Assembly (NCBI RefSeq): GCF_964355755.1
Contig: NC_092671.1
Span: 5,469,001-5,533,000, forward strand
DNA length: 64,000 nt
Direction: 5' to 3'
Source: Antedon mediterranea
Lineage: Eukaryota; Echinodermata; Crinoidea; Comatulida; Antedonidae
The notes below the pieces were generated by a model, which saw only the letters and a program-made list of their open reading frames with translations, was not told where the DNA came from and did no database searches. Shown here piece after piece: positions 16,225 through 29,760 of this stretch. The translations under genes and the position numbers were made by a program. The first letter of the stretch is position 1. Every line of letters starts with the position of its first letter.

Positions 16225-17253
16225 GCAAGACATCCCGACATTTCCACCCCTTGATGTTTTATGCTTGAAACAGAAATTGACACCATTATCAATTCAATGC
16301 TTTTATGTGTTTAATTAATTTATATCAGAACTACCTTTTAATTACACATAAACATAAAGATTTAAATAAATTATTTAAAAAAATTAAAGATATACTGTAT
16401 GTGGTGTGTATATATAAATAACAAGGCACATAATAAATTCCAATTTATTTTAATGTATTTAGGTGACTAATTGGGTCGAGCTCTGGTCTTGCTTGGTCTT
16501 CCTTTCGTTCACTTTTACCTTTGTTATAAAAAATACATAGACAAACTAAGGTATTTATATCAATTGTGTATGTATTTTTTTGGTTTAACATAAAGTAATA
16601 ATTTTCCAGTTGATAAATAAATCTGTTTACGGCGGCGTTTTTTGTAAGAAATAGTTCTTGTTTAAACCTAAATCTAAACCTAAACTTCTGTAAAATTATG
16701 GTGTTTAATAATATAAATTAACATCAATTTTAAAACTGTAGTGATTACCGACGAAACTGTAAACACGAAACTGTGTTGGAAGTTTACAGAAAGGTGAGGA
16801 TGTGATTGCAAAAAAAATACATATTATTAAACTATATCGGATAGGAGTAAACAGAAATTAAGGTACAGTAGCTACTATTTGTGTGTAAATCCGCCTATTG
16901 CTCAATATATTTGTGTTGAAAAAAATATTTAAAGATATACGGAGTACAAATCTATCATTATCATAAATTAGTATTATTCTGCTTAATTGTTTATTCTTCA
17001 TCATTTGAAGAAATGGAAAATTTTTAATATTTATTATCTACATAACTTGCAAGTTATATCTATTATTTATAAATATGGGACTAATATTATTACCAATCTC
17101 CGTGTCAAATATTGAGATAGTTAAGTTGGAGCAGGTGTGTATTAGCCTTTCAACATCGCGCTTAAAGTTAAATTGTAATGCATTCAATAGGTAATATTAT
17201 TCTCCGTATATCTTTATAATTATCCGCTAAAAATAGATATACAAATTAAACAA
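16225..17253. other. AT-rich spacer before the nested array
   Basis: About 1 kb with no recognised gene. Near 16632 it contains GGCGGCGTTTTTTGTAAG, a motif that recurs at 54.4 and 62.7 kb. Confidence 0.4.
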
Positions 17254-18777
17254 CTAGAATTTAATTCGTCACTTTGACGAATTATAGGTGATCATTGTTA
17301 TCATTTTAATGAAATTAACATTTTTTAAACATGCATGTACGTTAACATACGATCGTAAAAAGTTGATGTACGCCATCCTATGACATGATGCATAATCTTA
17401 TATCGCTGAGTTGTGCCTATTATATGCCATATACAATATGTACAGTATATACTGTATATCTATACACAGTGTAGCATAGGTGAAATTACGGGACACACAT
17501 CATGTTCTAATTTTTTGGTATGATGGAATTATCAAAATAAACTCAAAGATGACAATTTCGAAAGATAATAAATTGAGCAAATAAATATAAGAATTGGAAG
17601 AGAATCTGGCACGTAGAAGCGCTGTGCGCGCTCTTTGAAATTTGTATAACTTTGACGAAAAAGATGAAAAAACTACTTTTTAACTTCATCTGGCCATATG
17701 TTAACGTCACAACATCTGATACGCTTGGTTTTTATATGAATTCATATCTACATTTCATCAGCTTTCATAATAAATTATAATCGTCAAGGTAACCTTCAAT
17801 TCTGAAGAGCTGTAAAATATTCAAATTTACGGCGAAGGTGAAATTACACGACCTACGTTATTCAAGTTTTTACGCGTGATGACGTCATCAAAATGACAAC
17901 ACTGACAACTTATGAGAAAGATAAATAATTAAGCAAGCACACACTGAAATTTGTGCGAAAATCGAGGTCAAATAGCGGAGATGCGCTCTATTGAATGTGA
18001 TAACCTAAACAAAACGGAAAAAAATCCTAATTGTTAAATTCAAGTGGCCATTTGATGACGTAATACCATTTTTTACGTCTAATGTGTATATACATTTATA
18101 TCTACAACTCAATGGCTTCACGAATAAGTTAAAAAACTTAGGTGTCATCGTGCATTCTGAAGAGTTATTTTCATTTTAAAAAAGACATATTTTTCACCAT
18201 TTTCAGAACTTTTGTGAAATAAATGTGCGCATTTTGTCATTTTTAACGTGCTCGTATAGCGTTATTTTAAGTCGGAATGGACTCAAGATCAGTGAATGTA
18301 CTAAGGATTGTGAGTAGAATGCGATTTGTAAAAAAAAATTGCAATTTTTACGCTTTGTAAGTATCGCGCGCGCAAAATATTTTTTTTGCGCAGTAATTTT
18401 TTGAAACACGCAATTGGCCTAATTCATGCTCTAAATTGATTAAAACGTAATTTTGAGCTTTTTAAATTTTTATTGCGCGATTCCACACGCTTTACCCTAC
18501 GTGCGCGTGCGTTTTTATTTGCTAATATTTTTACTCTTGACCTGAAGTTTACGTGTAGTGAATTTCATAAATATGTGATAATCAATTATGGACATATGAT
18601 TGATAATGTGATTTCACAAAATGGCGTATACGTGACGTCACGGGTGAGAGATCACGCTGAAAAGCTTATTATGGCTAAGTTAAAGTATTTGAAAGACATT
18701 GTGAAATTTTTGTGATCATTGCTATTCAACTTTTTGAGATATTTGATGAACAAAAAGTGTACAGAAAGAAGAATAAC
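17254..18777 (-). mobile_element. Type C element, copy C3, main body (host of the array)
   Basis: This is homologous to C1 on the minus strand, from CTAG at 17254 to TTATTCTTCTTTCTG near 18765. In C1 that last block directly follows CTTTATTATTA next to the 5' hairpin. Here the 5' piece lies 14.3 kb away at 33060-33118, so the inserted array separates two parts of one element. Confidence 0.7.
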
Positions 18778-18779
18778 AA

Positions 18780-20385
18780 CTAGACATGTAACTCGTCACT
18801 TTGACGAGTTTGGTTATCCGCCGCGCAAGTGGTGCAACATTAGCATTAAGGGGATAGGTTGAGGACAAAAGGAAGTGTTCACGTTGGCATTATGACCTGA
18901 ACTGAAGAATATGATATGTTGTTATTGCTGAATTTTATTATTTAAATTCATATATAGTATACACAGTATAATCTGTATCCATATCACATACAGTGACATA
19001 CAGTGTAGAATAGGTGAAATTACGGGACCCGCTATTTATTGCAATTTTTAACATGTTGACGGTTTTAAAATGAAACGCGAAGGTAGCAATTCCGAAAGGA
19101 AATTATCTCAGCAACAACGTATTAGCGTGTAGAAGAAATTTGAATACGTGAAATATTGATGCGCGCTCTTTTAAATGTAATGAATTATGACGCAAAAGAT
19201 GAAAATACGACCTTTTTTATTTAACTGGCCATATGATGACGTCACAACATCCGATGGGCAACATTTTTACATAATTTCGTATCTACAATCCAATAGCTTC
19301 CAGAAAAAGTTTTAATCGTGATTATCACATTTTATTCTTACGAGCTATAACAGATTAAAATTTACTGTAAAGATGAAATTGATGCCACACGTGATTTAAA
19401 TTTTTAGGCATGATGACGTCAAAAAAATTAAAATATTTTTAACTCATGCGAAAGATAGTTGATTGACCTAGACAATATCAAAATCGGGGTGAAAATGGAA
19501 AACGAATAAGTGGAGATGCGCTCTATTCAATGTGATGAGCTATGACGAAAGATACAAAAATCCTAAATTTTATATTCGCGTGGCCATACGATGACGTCAC
19601 AATGTCCGGTTAGCCATATTAATACCTGATCCGATACCTACAACTCATCTACTTCCAGAATATGTCATCCACAAAAAGTTGACCGTTTAGTTTAGAAATT
19701 ACGACTGTTTAAAAAAAGGCATATTTTAAACGAATTTTTTAACCTTTTCATAAAAAACGCGTGCAAATTGTCCAATTCGACGTGCTCGTATGACGTATCT
19801 TTAAGTCGAAATTGTTTAAAATTTGATAAAATTACTAGAAAAGGCTGGAAAAACGTAAATCACGCAAAAAAAATACGTTTTCAATGCTACGTGCGCACCG
19901 CACACGTAAAAATGTGCGCACGCGTGGGAATTTTTGACATGCTTAAAACGACATGAAACGCGTAGAAAGTTGATTATAAATTAATTTTGCGCATTTTGAA
20001 ATTTTAAATGCGCGTGTGCGCGTAACTTTGTGTAAAACACGCAATTTTTTTTCAACAGAAAGTTAGCGCATGATATAAATTAAACTTTTGCAAAGTTTCA
20101 CTTTAAAATGTTATTTGGTTTTCGACATATGTTAAATACGAGAAAATCGTTAAATCGCGCGTACGTCACGTTGCGCAATTGTAAACATCATGAAAAGCTT
20201 CGCTTGACGACGTTACATACATGTCAAAATGTTAACATAGTAAACAAAATGTTATGTTTGCAAGTTTTAGAGAAAAGCGTTACACAAAAATCATACAGAA
20301 AGAAAGAAGATTAAGAAAAAGATGTTGATGATGATGATTTCGTACAATCACAAGAGGTTATCCTGCAACTTCGTTGCGGATAACC
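18780..20385 (-). mobile_element. Array element U1, type A, complete
   Basis: The 3' end reads hairpin AACTCGTCA-AAG-TGACGAGTT, then ACATGTCTAG. The 5' end is the GGTTATCC hairpin at 20356-20385. This is one of two complete type A copies and shows the uninterrupted sequence between the 5' hairpin and the body (CGAAATCATC repeats, then CTTCTTTCTTTCTG). TGACGTCA occurs at 19237, 19414 and 19592. Confidence 0.65.
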
Positions 20386-20387
20386 AA

Positions 20388-21910
20388 CTAGACATGTAAC
20401 TCGTCACTTTGACGAGTTTGGTTATCCGCCGCGCAAGTGGTGCAACATTAACATTAAGGGGATAGGTTGAGGACAAAAGGAAGTGTTCACGTTGGCATTA
20501 TGACCTGAACTGAAGAATATGATATGTTGTTATTGCTGAATTTTATTATTTAAATTCATATATAGTATACACAGTCTAATCTGTATCCATATCACATACA
20601 GTGTAGAATAGGTGAAATTACGGGACCCGCTATTTATTGCAATTTTTAACATGTTGACGGTTTTAAAATGAAACGCGAAGGTAGCAATTCCGAAAGTAAA
20701 TTATCTCAGCAACAACGTATTAGCGTGTAGAAGAAATTTGAATACGTGAAATATTGATGCGCGCTCTTTTAAATGTAATGAATTATGACGCAAAAGATGA
20801 AAATACGACCTTTTTTATTTAACTGGCCATATGATGACGTCACAACATCCGATTGGCAACATTTTAACATAATTTCGTATCTACAATCCAATAGCTTCCA
20901 GAAAAAGTTTTAATCGTGATTATCACATTTTATTCTTACGAGCTATAACAGATTAAAATTTACTGTAAAGATGAAATTGATGCCACACGTGATTTCAATT
21001 TTTAGGCATGATGACGTCATAAAAATTAAAATATTTTTCACTCATGCGAAAGATAGTTGATTGACCTAGACAATATCAAAATCGGGGTGAAAATGAAAAA
21101 CGGATAAGTGGAGATGCGCTCTATTCAATGTGATGAGCTATGACGAAAGATACAAAAATCCTAAATTTTATATTCGCGTGGCCATACGATGACGTCACAA
21201 TGTCCGGTTAGCCATATTAATACCTGATCCGATATCTACAACTCATCTACTTCCAGAATATGCCATCCACAAAAAGTTGACCGTTTAGTTTAGAAATTAC
21301 GACTGTTTAAAAAAAGGCATATTTTAAACGAATTTTTTAACCTTTTCATAAAAAACGCGCGCAAATTGTCCAATTCGACGTGCTCGTATGACGTATCTTT
21401 AAGTCGAAATTGTTAAAAATTTGGTAAAATTACATGAAAAGGCTGGAAAAACATAAATCACGCGAAAAAAATACGTTTTCAATGCTACGTGCGCACCGCA
21501 CACGTAAAAATGTGCGCACGCGTGGGAATTTTTTACATGCTTAAAACGACATGAAACGCGTAGAAAGTTGATTATAAATTAGTTTCGCGCATTTTGAAAT
21601 TTTAAATGCGCGTGCGCGCGTAACTTTGTGTAAAACACGCAATTTTTTTTCAACAGAAAGTTAGCGCATGATATAAATTAAACTTTTGCAAAGTTTCAAG
21701 TTGAAATGTTATTTGGTTTTCGACATATGTTAAATACGAGAAAATTGTTAAATCGCGCGTACGTCACGTTGCGCAATTGTAAACATCATGAAAAGCTTCG
21801 CTTGACGACGTTACATAAATGTCAAAATGTTAACATAGTTAACAAAATGTTATGTTTGCAAGTTTCAGAGAAAAGCGTTACACAAAAATCATACAGAAAG
21901 AAAGAAGAAG
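20388..21910 (-). mobile_element. Array element U2, type A, body; 5' end displaced to 33 kb
   Basis: It has a type A 3' end (CTAGACATG at 20388) and a body like U1. No 5' hairpin lies at its upstream junction; CTAG of U3 follows directly. The matching type A hairpin by bracket order is 33028-33057. Confidence 0.6.
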
Positions 21911-21912
21911 AA

Positions 21913-23497
21913 CTAGACATGTAACTCGTCACTTTGACGAGTTAGTTATCCGCACGACAAACGCCACGTGCACGTCATACGTTGTAATATTGCACAGAGA
22001 AAAGGATTATGGCATTATGACCTGAACTGAAGAATATGATATGTTGTTAGTGCTGAATTCTGTCAATTTTGTGTCATATAGTATATAATAGTATAAATAT
22101 GTATACATACATACAGTGTAAAATAAGTGAAATTATGGGACCTCCCATTTATTGCAATTTTTAACATGTTGACGGTTTGAAAATGAAACGCGAAGGTAGC
22201 AATTTTGGAAGGAAATTATCTCAGCAACAACATATTAACGTGTAGAAGAAATTAGAATACGTTAAATATTAATGCTCGCTCTTTTAAATGTAATGAATTA
22301 TGACGGAAAAAATGAAAATACAACAATTTTTATTTAACTGGCCATATGATGACGTCACAACATCCGATTGGCAACATGTTCAAATGAATTCGTATCTACA
22401 ATCCAGTAGCTTCCAGAAAACGTTTTAATCGTGATTATCACATTTTATTCTTACGAGCTATAACAGATTAAAATTTACTGTAAAGATGAAATTAATGACC
22501 CACGTAATTTAAATTTTTAGGCATGATGACGTCATAAAAATTAAAATATTTTTAACTAATGCTAAAGATAGTTGATTGACCTAGATAATATCAAAATCGG
22601 GGTGAAAATGGAAAACGGATAAGTGGAGATACGCTCTATTAAATGTGATGAGCTATGACGAAAGATATAAAAATCCTAAATTTCATATTCGCGTGGCCAT
22701 ACGATGACGTCACAAAGTCCGGTTAGCCATATTAATGCATGATCTGATATCTACAACTCATCAACTTCCAGAATATGTAATAAAAATAATTGTTACCGTT
22801 TAGTTTAGAAACTACGATTGTTTAAAAAAAGGCATAATTTTGACGAATTTTAGAAGTTTTTCATCAAAAAAGCGCGCAAATTATCTTATTCTACGTGCTC
22901 GTATGACGTAATTTGAAGTCGAAATTGTTTAAAAGTTGGTAAAATTACTAGAAAAGGCTGCAAAAACATAAATCACTCGAAAAAATTACGTTTTTATCGC
23001 TGCGTGTGCACCGCGCGCGTAAAAATTTGCGCACGTGTGGGAATTTTTGACATGCTCAAAATGACATGAAACGCGTAGAAAGTTGATTAGAAATTGATTT
23101 TTCGCATTTTAAAATTTTAAACGAGCGTGCGCGCGTAACTTCGTGTAAAACATGCATTTTTTTGTCCACAAAAAGTTAGAGCACAATATAAATTAGACAT
23201 TTGCTAAGTTTAAATTTAAATTGTTATATGGTTTTCGATCTATGTTAAATACGCCAAATTCATAAAAACGCGCGTAAGTCATGTTGCGCAACTCTGATGT
23301 CATTCAAAAATAGGAAAGCACAACTTCACGTGATTGCCCATATGTTGACAAAGTTATAAAATGTTAACTTTACACGTTTTAGAGATACGCTCTGCACAAA
23401 AATGGCAGAAAGAAAGAAGAATAATACAGAAAAAAAAAAAAAAAAAGATGATGAAACAGGACAGTTACAAGGAGTTATCCGCTGAGTGCGGATAACT
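21913..23497 (-). mobile_element. Array element U3, type B, complete
   Basis: It shares the 3' hairpin and CTAG with type A but diverges after it (GTTATCCGCACGACAAACGC). The 5' hairpin is GTTATCCGC-loop-GCGGATAAC at 23474-23496. A T-rich run followed by CTGTATTATTCTTC separates hairpin and body; this run is where U8 is interrupted. Confidence 0.65.
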
Positions 23498-23499
23498 AA

Positions 23500-25023
23500 C
23501 TAGACATGTAACTCGTCACTTTGACGAGTTTGGTTATCCGCCGCGCAAGTGGTGCAACATTAACATTAAGGGGATAGGTTGAGGACAAAAGGAAGTGTTC
23601 ACGTTGGCATTATGACCTGAACTGAAGAATATGATATGTTGTTATTGCTGAATTTTATTATTTAAATTCATATATAGTATACACAGTATAATCTGTATCC
23701 ATATCACATACAGTGTAGAATAGGTGAAATTACGGGACCCGCTATTTATTGCAATTTTTTAACATGTTGACGGTTTAAAAATGAAACGCGAAGGTAGCAA
23801 TTCCGAAAGGAAATTATCTCAGCAACAACGTATTAGCGTGTAGAAGAAATTTGAATACGTGAAATATTGATGCGCGCTCTTTTAAATGTAATGAATTATG
23901 ACGCAAAAGATGAAAATACGACCTTTTTTATTTAACTGGCCATATGATGACGTCACAACATCCGATTGGCAAAATTTTTACATAATTTCGTATCTACAAT
24001 CCAATAGCTTCCAGACAAAGTTTTAATCGTGATTATCACATTTTATTCTTACGAGCTATAACAGATTAAAATTTACTGTAAAGATGAAATTAATGCCACA
24101 CGTGATTTAAATTTTTAGGCACGATGACGTCAAAAAAATTAAAATATTTTTAACTCATGCGAAAGATACTTGATTGACCTAGACAATATCAAAATCGGGG
24201 TGAAAATGGAAAACGGATAAGTGGAGATGCGCTCTATTCAATGTGATGAGCTATGACGAAAGATACAAAAATCCTAAATTTTATGTTCGCGTGGCCATAC
24301 GATGACGTCATAATGTCCGGTTACCCATATTAATACCTGATCCGATATCTACAACTCATCTACTTCCAGAATATGTCATCCACAAAAATTTGACCGTCTA
24401 GTTTAGAAATTACGACTGTTTAAAAAAAGGCATATTTTAAACGAATTTTTTAACCTTTTCATAAAAAACGCGCGCAAATTGTCCAATTCGACGTGCTCGT
24501 ATGACGTATCTTTAAGTGGAAATTGTTTAAAATTTGGTAAAATTACTAGAAAAGGCTGAAAAAACATAAATCACGCAAAAAAAATACGTTTTCAATGCTA
24601 CGTGCGCACCGTACACGTAAAAATGTGCGCACGCGTGGGAATTTTTGACATGCTCAAAACGACATGAAACGCGTAGAAAGTTGATTAGAAATTAATTTTG
24701 CGCATTTTGAAATTTTAAATGCGCGTGCGCGCGTAACTTTGTGTAAAACACGCAATTTTTTTTCAACAGACAGTTAGCGCATGATATAAATTAAACTTTT
24801 GCAAAGTTTCATTTTAAAATGTTGTTTGGTTTTCGACATATGTTAAATACGAGAAAATCGTTAAATCGCGCGTACGTCGCGTTGCGCAATTGTAAACATC
24901 ATGAAAAGCTTCGCTTGACGACGTTACGTGAATGTCAAAATGTTAACATAGTTAACAAAATGTTATGTTTGCAAGTTTTAGAGAAAAGCGTTACACAAAA
25001 ATCATACAGAAAGAAAGAAGATG
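23500..25023 (-). mobile_element. Array element U4, type A, body; 5' end displaced
   Basis: Over the whole body it differs from U6 at only about ten places that I can count by eye. There is no adjacent 5' hairpin; the matching one by order is 32949-32978. By the bracket order it hosts U5, U6 (with U7) and U8 (with U9). Confidence 0.6.
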
Positions 25024-25025
25024 AA

Positions 25026-26598
25026 CTAGACATGAAACTCGTCACTTTGACGAGTTAGTTATCCGCACGACAAACGCCACGTGCACGTCATACGTTGGAA
25101 TATTGCACACAGAAAAAGATTATGGCATTATGACCTGAACTGATGAATATGATAATGTTGTTAGTGCTGAATTCTGTTATTTTGTGTCATAGTATACACA
25201 GTATAATCTGTATACATATCACATACAGTGAAGAATAGGTGAAATTACGGGACCCGCTCTTTATTCCAATTTTTAACATGGCGACGGTATCAAAATGAAA
25301 CACTAAGATAGCAAATTCGGAAGGAAAGTATATCAGCAAGCACATATTAATGTGTAGAAGAAATTTAAATACGTAAAATATAGATGCGCGCTCTTTTAAA
25401 TGTGATGAACTATTACGCAAAATATGAAAATATGACTTTTTTTATTCAGCTGGCCATATGATGACGTCACAACATCCGATTGGCAAAATGTTTACATGAT
25501 TTCGTATCTACAATCCAATAGCTTCCAGAAAACGTTGTAATCATGATTATCACTTTTTATTCTGACGAGCTATAACAGATTAAAATTTACTGTAAAGATG
25601 AAAATATGTGACCCAGGATATTTACATTTTTAGACATTATGACGTCATAAAAATTAAAATATTTTTAACTCATGCGAAAGAAAATTGATTGACCTAGACA
25701 ATATAAAAATCAAAGTGAAAATGAAAAACGGATAAGTGGAGATGCGCTCTATTAAATGTGATAAGCTATGACGAAAGATACAAAAATCCTATACTTTATA
25801 TTCGTGTGGCCATAAGATGACGTTACAATGTCTGGTTAGCCATATTAAAGCATGATCCGATATCTACAACTCATCAACTTCCAGAATATGTAATAAAAAT
25901 AATTGTTACCGTTTTGTTTAGAAACTACGACTGTTTAAAAAAATGCATTTTTTTGACGAATTTGTTAACTTTTTCATCAAAAACGCGCACAAATTATCCA
26001 ATTCGGCGTGCTCGTATGACATAATTTTAAGTCGAAATTGTTTAAAAGTTGGTAAAATTACTAGAAAAGGCTGAAAAAACATAAATCACGTGGAAAAAGT
26101 ATGTTTTTAACGCTACGTGCGCACCGCGCCCGTAAAAATTTGCGCATGCGTGGGAATTTTTGACATGCTCAAAATGACAAGAAACGCGTAGAAAATTGAT
26201 TAGAAATTGATTTTTCGCATTTTAAAATTTTAAACGCGCGTGCGCGCGTAACTTCTTGTAAAGCATGCCATTTTTTGTGCACAAAAAGTTTGCCCTTGAT
26301 ATGACTTAAATTTTCACAAAGTGTAAAAAAAAAATTACGCTTGGTTTTAAATCTATGATCAATTTAAAAAAATCATAAAATCATGCGTAAGTCACGTTGC
26401 GTAACTATGACGTCATTCAAAAATAGGAGGTGCACAACTTCACGTAAATGCCCATATGTTGACAAAGTTATGAAATGTTATGTTTACCCATTTTAGAGAT
26501 ACGCTCTGCACAAAAAGTGAGGGAGAAAGACTGAAGAATAATGAAAAAAAAAAGACACAGGACAGTTACAAGGAGTTATCCGCTAAATGCGGATAACT
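25026..26598 (-). mobile_element. Array element U5, type B, complete
   Basis: The 3' end is CTAG at 25026 and the 5' hairpin, of type B, is at 26575-26597. The body is clearly diverged from the other type B copies. Confidence 0.65.
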
Positions 26599-26600
26599 AA

Positions 26601-28126
26601 CTAGACATGTAACTCGTCACTTTGACGAGTTTGGTTATCCGCCGCGCAAGTGGTGCAACATTAACATTAAGGGGATAGGTTGAGGACAAAAGGAAGTGTT
26701 CACGTTGGCATTATGACCTGAACTGAAGAATATGATATGTTGTTATTGCTGAATTTTATTATTTAAATTCATATATAGTATACACAGTATAATCTGTATC
26801 CATATCACATACAGTGTAGAATAGGTGAAATTACGGGACCCGCTATTTATTGCAATTTTTTAACATGTTGACGGTTTTAAAATGAAACGCGAAGGTAGCA
26901 ATTCCGAAAGGAAATTATCTCAGCAACAACGTATTAGCGTGTAGAAGAAATTTGAATACGTGAAATATTGATGCGCGCTCTTTTAAATGTAATGAATTAT
27001 GACGCAAAAGATGAAAATACGACCTTTTTTATTTAACTGGCCATATGATGACGTCACAACATCCGATTGGCAAAATTTTTACATAATTTCGTATCTACAA
27101 TCCAATAGCTTCCAGACAAAGTTTTAATCGTGATTATCACATTTTATTCTTACGAGCTATAACAGATTAAAATTTACTGTAAAGATGAAATTAATGCCAC
27201 ACGTGATTTAAATTTTTAGGCACGATGACGTCAAAAAAATTAAAATATTTTTAACTCATGCGAAAGATACTTGATTGACCTAGACAATATCAAAATCGGG
27301 GTGAAAATGGAAAACAGATAAGTGGAGATGCGCTCTATTCAATGTGATGAGCTATGACGAAAGATACAAAAATCCTAAATTTTATGTTCGCGTGGCCATA
27401 CGATGACGTCATAATGTCCGGTTACCCATATTAATACCTGATCCGATATCTACAACTCATCTACTTCCAGAATATGTCATCCACAAAAATTTGACCGTCT
27501 AGTTTAGAAATTACGACTGTTTAAAAAAAGGCATATTTTAAACGAATTTTTTAACCTTTTCATAAAAAACGCGCGCAAATTGTCCAATTCGACGTGCTCG
27601 TATGACGTATCTTTAAGTCGAAATTGTTTAAAATTTGGTAAAATTACTAGAAAAGGCTGAAAAAACATAAATCACGCGAAAAAAATACGTTTTCAATGCT
27701 ACGTGCGTACCGTACACGTAAAAATGTGCGCACGCGTGGGAATTTTTGACATGCTCAAAACGACATGAAACGCGTAGAAAGTTGATTAGAAATTAATTTT
27801 GCGCATTTTGAAATTTTAAATGCGCGTGCGCGCGTAACTTTGTGTAAAACACGCAATTTTTTTTCAACAGACAGTTAGCGCATGATATAAATTAAACTTT
27901 TGCAAAGTTTCATTTTAAAATGTTGTTTGGTTTTCGACATATGTTAAATACGAGAAAATCGTTAAATCGCGCGTACGTCGCGTTGCGCAATTGTAAACAT
28001 CATGAAAAGCTTCGCTTGACGACGTTACGTAAATGTCAATATGTTAACATAGTTAACAAAATGTTATGTTTGCAAGTTTTAGAGAAAAGCGTTACACAAA
28101 AATCATACAGAAAGAAAGAAGATGAA
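26601..28126 (-). mobile_element. Array element U6, type A, body; 5' end displaced to 29.7 kb
   Basis: It is nearly identical to U4. Its 5' hairpin (type A) is at 29729-29758, on the far side of U7, so U7 sits inside U6. Confidence 0.65.
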
Positions 28127-28128
28127 AA

Positions 28129-29699
28129 CTAGACATGAAACTCGTCACTTTGACGAGTTAGTTATCCGCACGACAAATGCCACGTGCACGTCATACGTTG
28201 GAATATTGCACACGGAAAAAGATTATGGCATTGTGACCTGAACTGAAGAATATGATATGTTTTTATTGCTGAATTCTGTTATTTTGTGTCATATAGTATA
28301 CACAGTATAATCTGTATACATATCACATACAGTGTAGAATAGGTGAAATTACGGGACCCGCTATTTATTCAAATTTTTAACATATTGACGGTTTCAAAAT
28401 GAAACGCGATTGTAGCAATTTCGGAAGGAAATTATCTCAGCAAACAACATATTAACGTTTGGAAGAAATTTGAACACGTGAAATATTGATGCGCGTTCTT
28501 TTAAATGTAATGAACTATGACGCAAAAGATGAAAATACGACTTTTTTTATTTAACTGGCCATATGATGACGTCACAACATCCGATTGGCAAAATGTTTAC
28601 ATGATTTCGTATCTACAATCCAATAGCTTCCAGAAAACATTTTAATTGTGATTATCCCATTTTGTTCTTACGAGCGATAACAGATTAAAATTTACTGTAA
28701 AGATGAAATTAATGACCCAAATAATTAACATTTTTAGGCATGATGACGTTACAAATATTAAAATATTATTAACTCATGCGAAAGGTAGTTGATTGACCTA
28801 GACAATATTAAAATCTCGGAGAAAATGGAATACGGATAAGCGTGATGCGCTCCATTGAATGTGATGAGCAATAACGAAAGAGACAAAAATCCTATATTTT
28901 ATATTCGTGTGGCCATACGATGACGTCAAAATGTCCTGTTAGCCATATTAATGTATGATTTGATATCTACAACTTATCAACTTCCAGAATATGTAATAAA
29001 AATAACTTTCACCGTTTAGTTTAGAAACTACGACTGTTTAAAAAAAGGCATAATTTTGACGATTTTTTTAGCTTTTTGATCAAAAACGCGCGTAAATTTT
29101 CCAATTCGACGTGCTCGTATGACGTAATTTAAAGTCACAAATGGTTTTAAAATGGTAAAATTACTTTAGAAGGCTGGAAAAACATAATTCATGAGAAAAA
29201 AAGATGTTTTTCACGGTACGTGGCCACCGCGCGCGTAAAAAAATGCGTGCACGTGGGAATTTTTGACATGCGCGAAATGTCATGAGTCGTGTAAAAAGTT
29301 GATTAAAAATTAATTTTACGCATTTTGAAACTTTAAATGCGCGTGCGCGCGTAACTTCTTGTAAAACATGCCATTTTTAATCAATAAAAAGTTTGCACTT
29401 GATATGACTTAAATTTTCACAAAGTGTCAAAACTAAATTATGCTTGGTTTTTAGTCTATGAGCAATCATAAAAAATCATAAAATCGCGCGTAAGTCACGT
29501 TGCGCAACTCTGACGTCATTCAAAAATAGGAGGTGCACAACTTCACGTAAATGCCCATATGTTGACAAAGTTATGAAATGTTATGTTTACCCATTTTAGA
29601 GATACGCTCTGCACAAAAAGTGAGGGAGAAAGACAGAAGAATAATATAAAATTGAAACAGGACGATTACAAGGAGTTATCCGCTACTAAGCGGATAACT
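28129..29699 (-). mobile_element. Array element U7, type B, complete, inside U6
   Basis: The 3' CTAG is at 28129 and its own type B hairpin is at 29675-29698 (stem 10, loop 4). It is immediately followed by the type A hairpin of U6. Confidence 0.65.
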
Positions 29700-29760
29700 A
29701 AAAAAGATGATTTCGTACAATCACAAGAGGTTATCCTGCAACTTCGTTGCGGATAACCAA

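Noticed and set aside
15976-16233. 85-codon minus-strand open frame
   Set aside because: It coincides with the foldback MITE and its inverted arms.
10829-18715. Matching open frames in copies C1, C2 and C3
   Set aside because: They are shared through DNA homology, lie on both strands, have no recognisable domain and are not kept open in all copies.
20108-28132. Recurring open frame of 68-79 codons in type A elements (starts at 20108, 21706, 24819 and 27920)
   Set aside because: It is antisense to the elements, the changes between copies alter amino acids freely, and the corresponding frame in U9 is broken by an early stop. It recurs only because the DNA is repeated.
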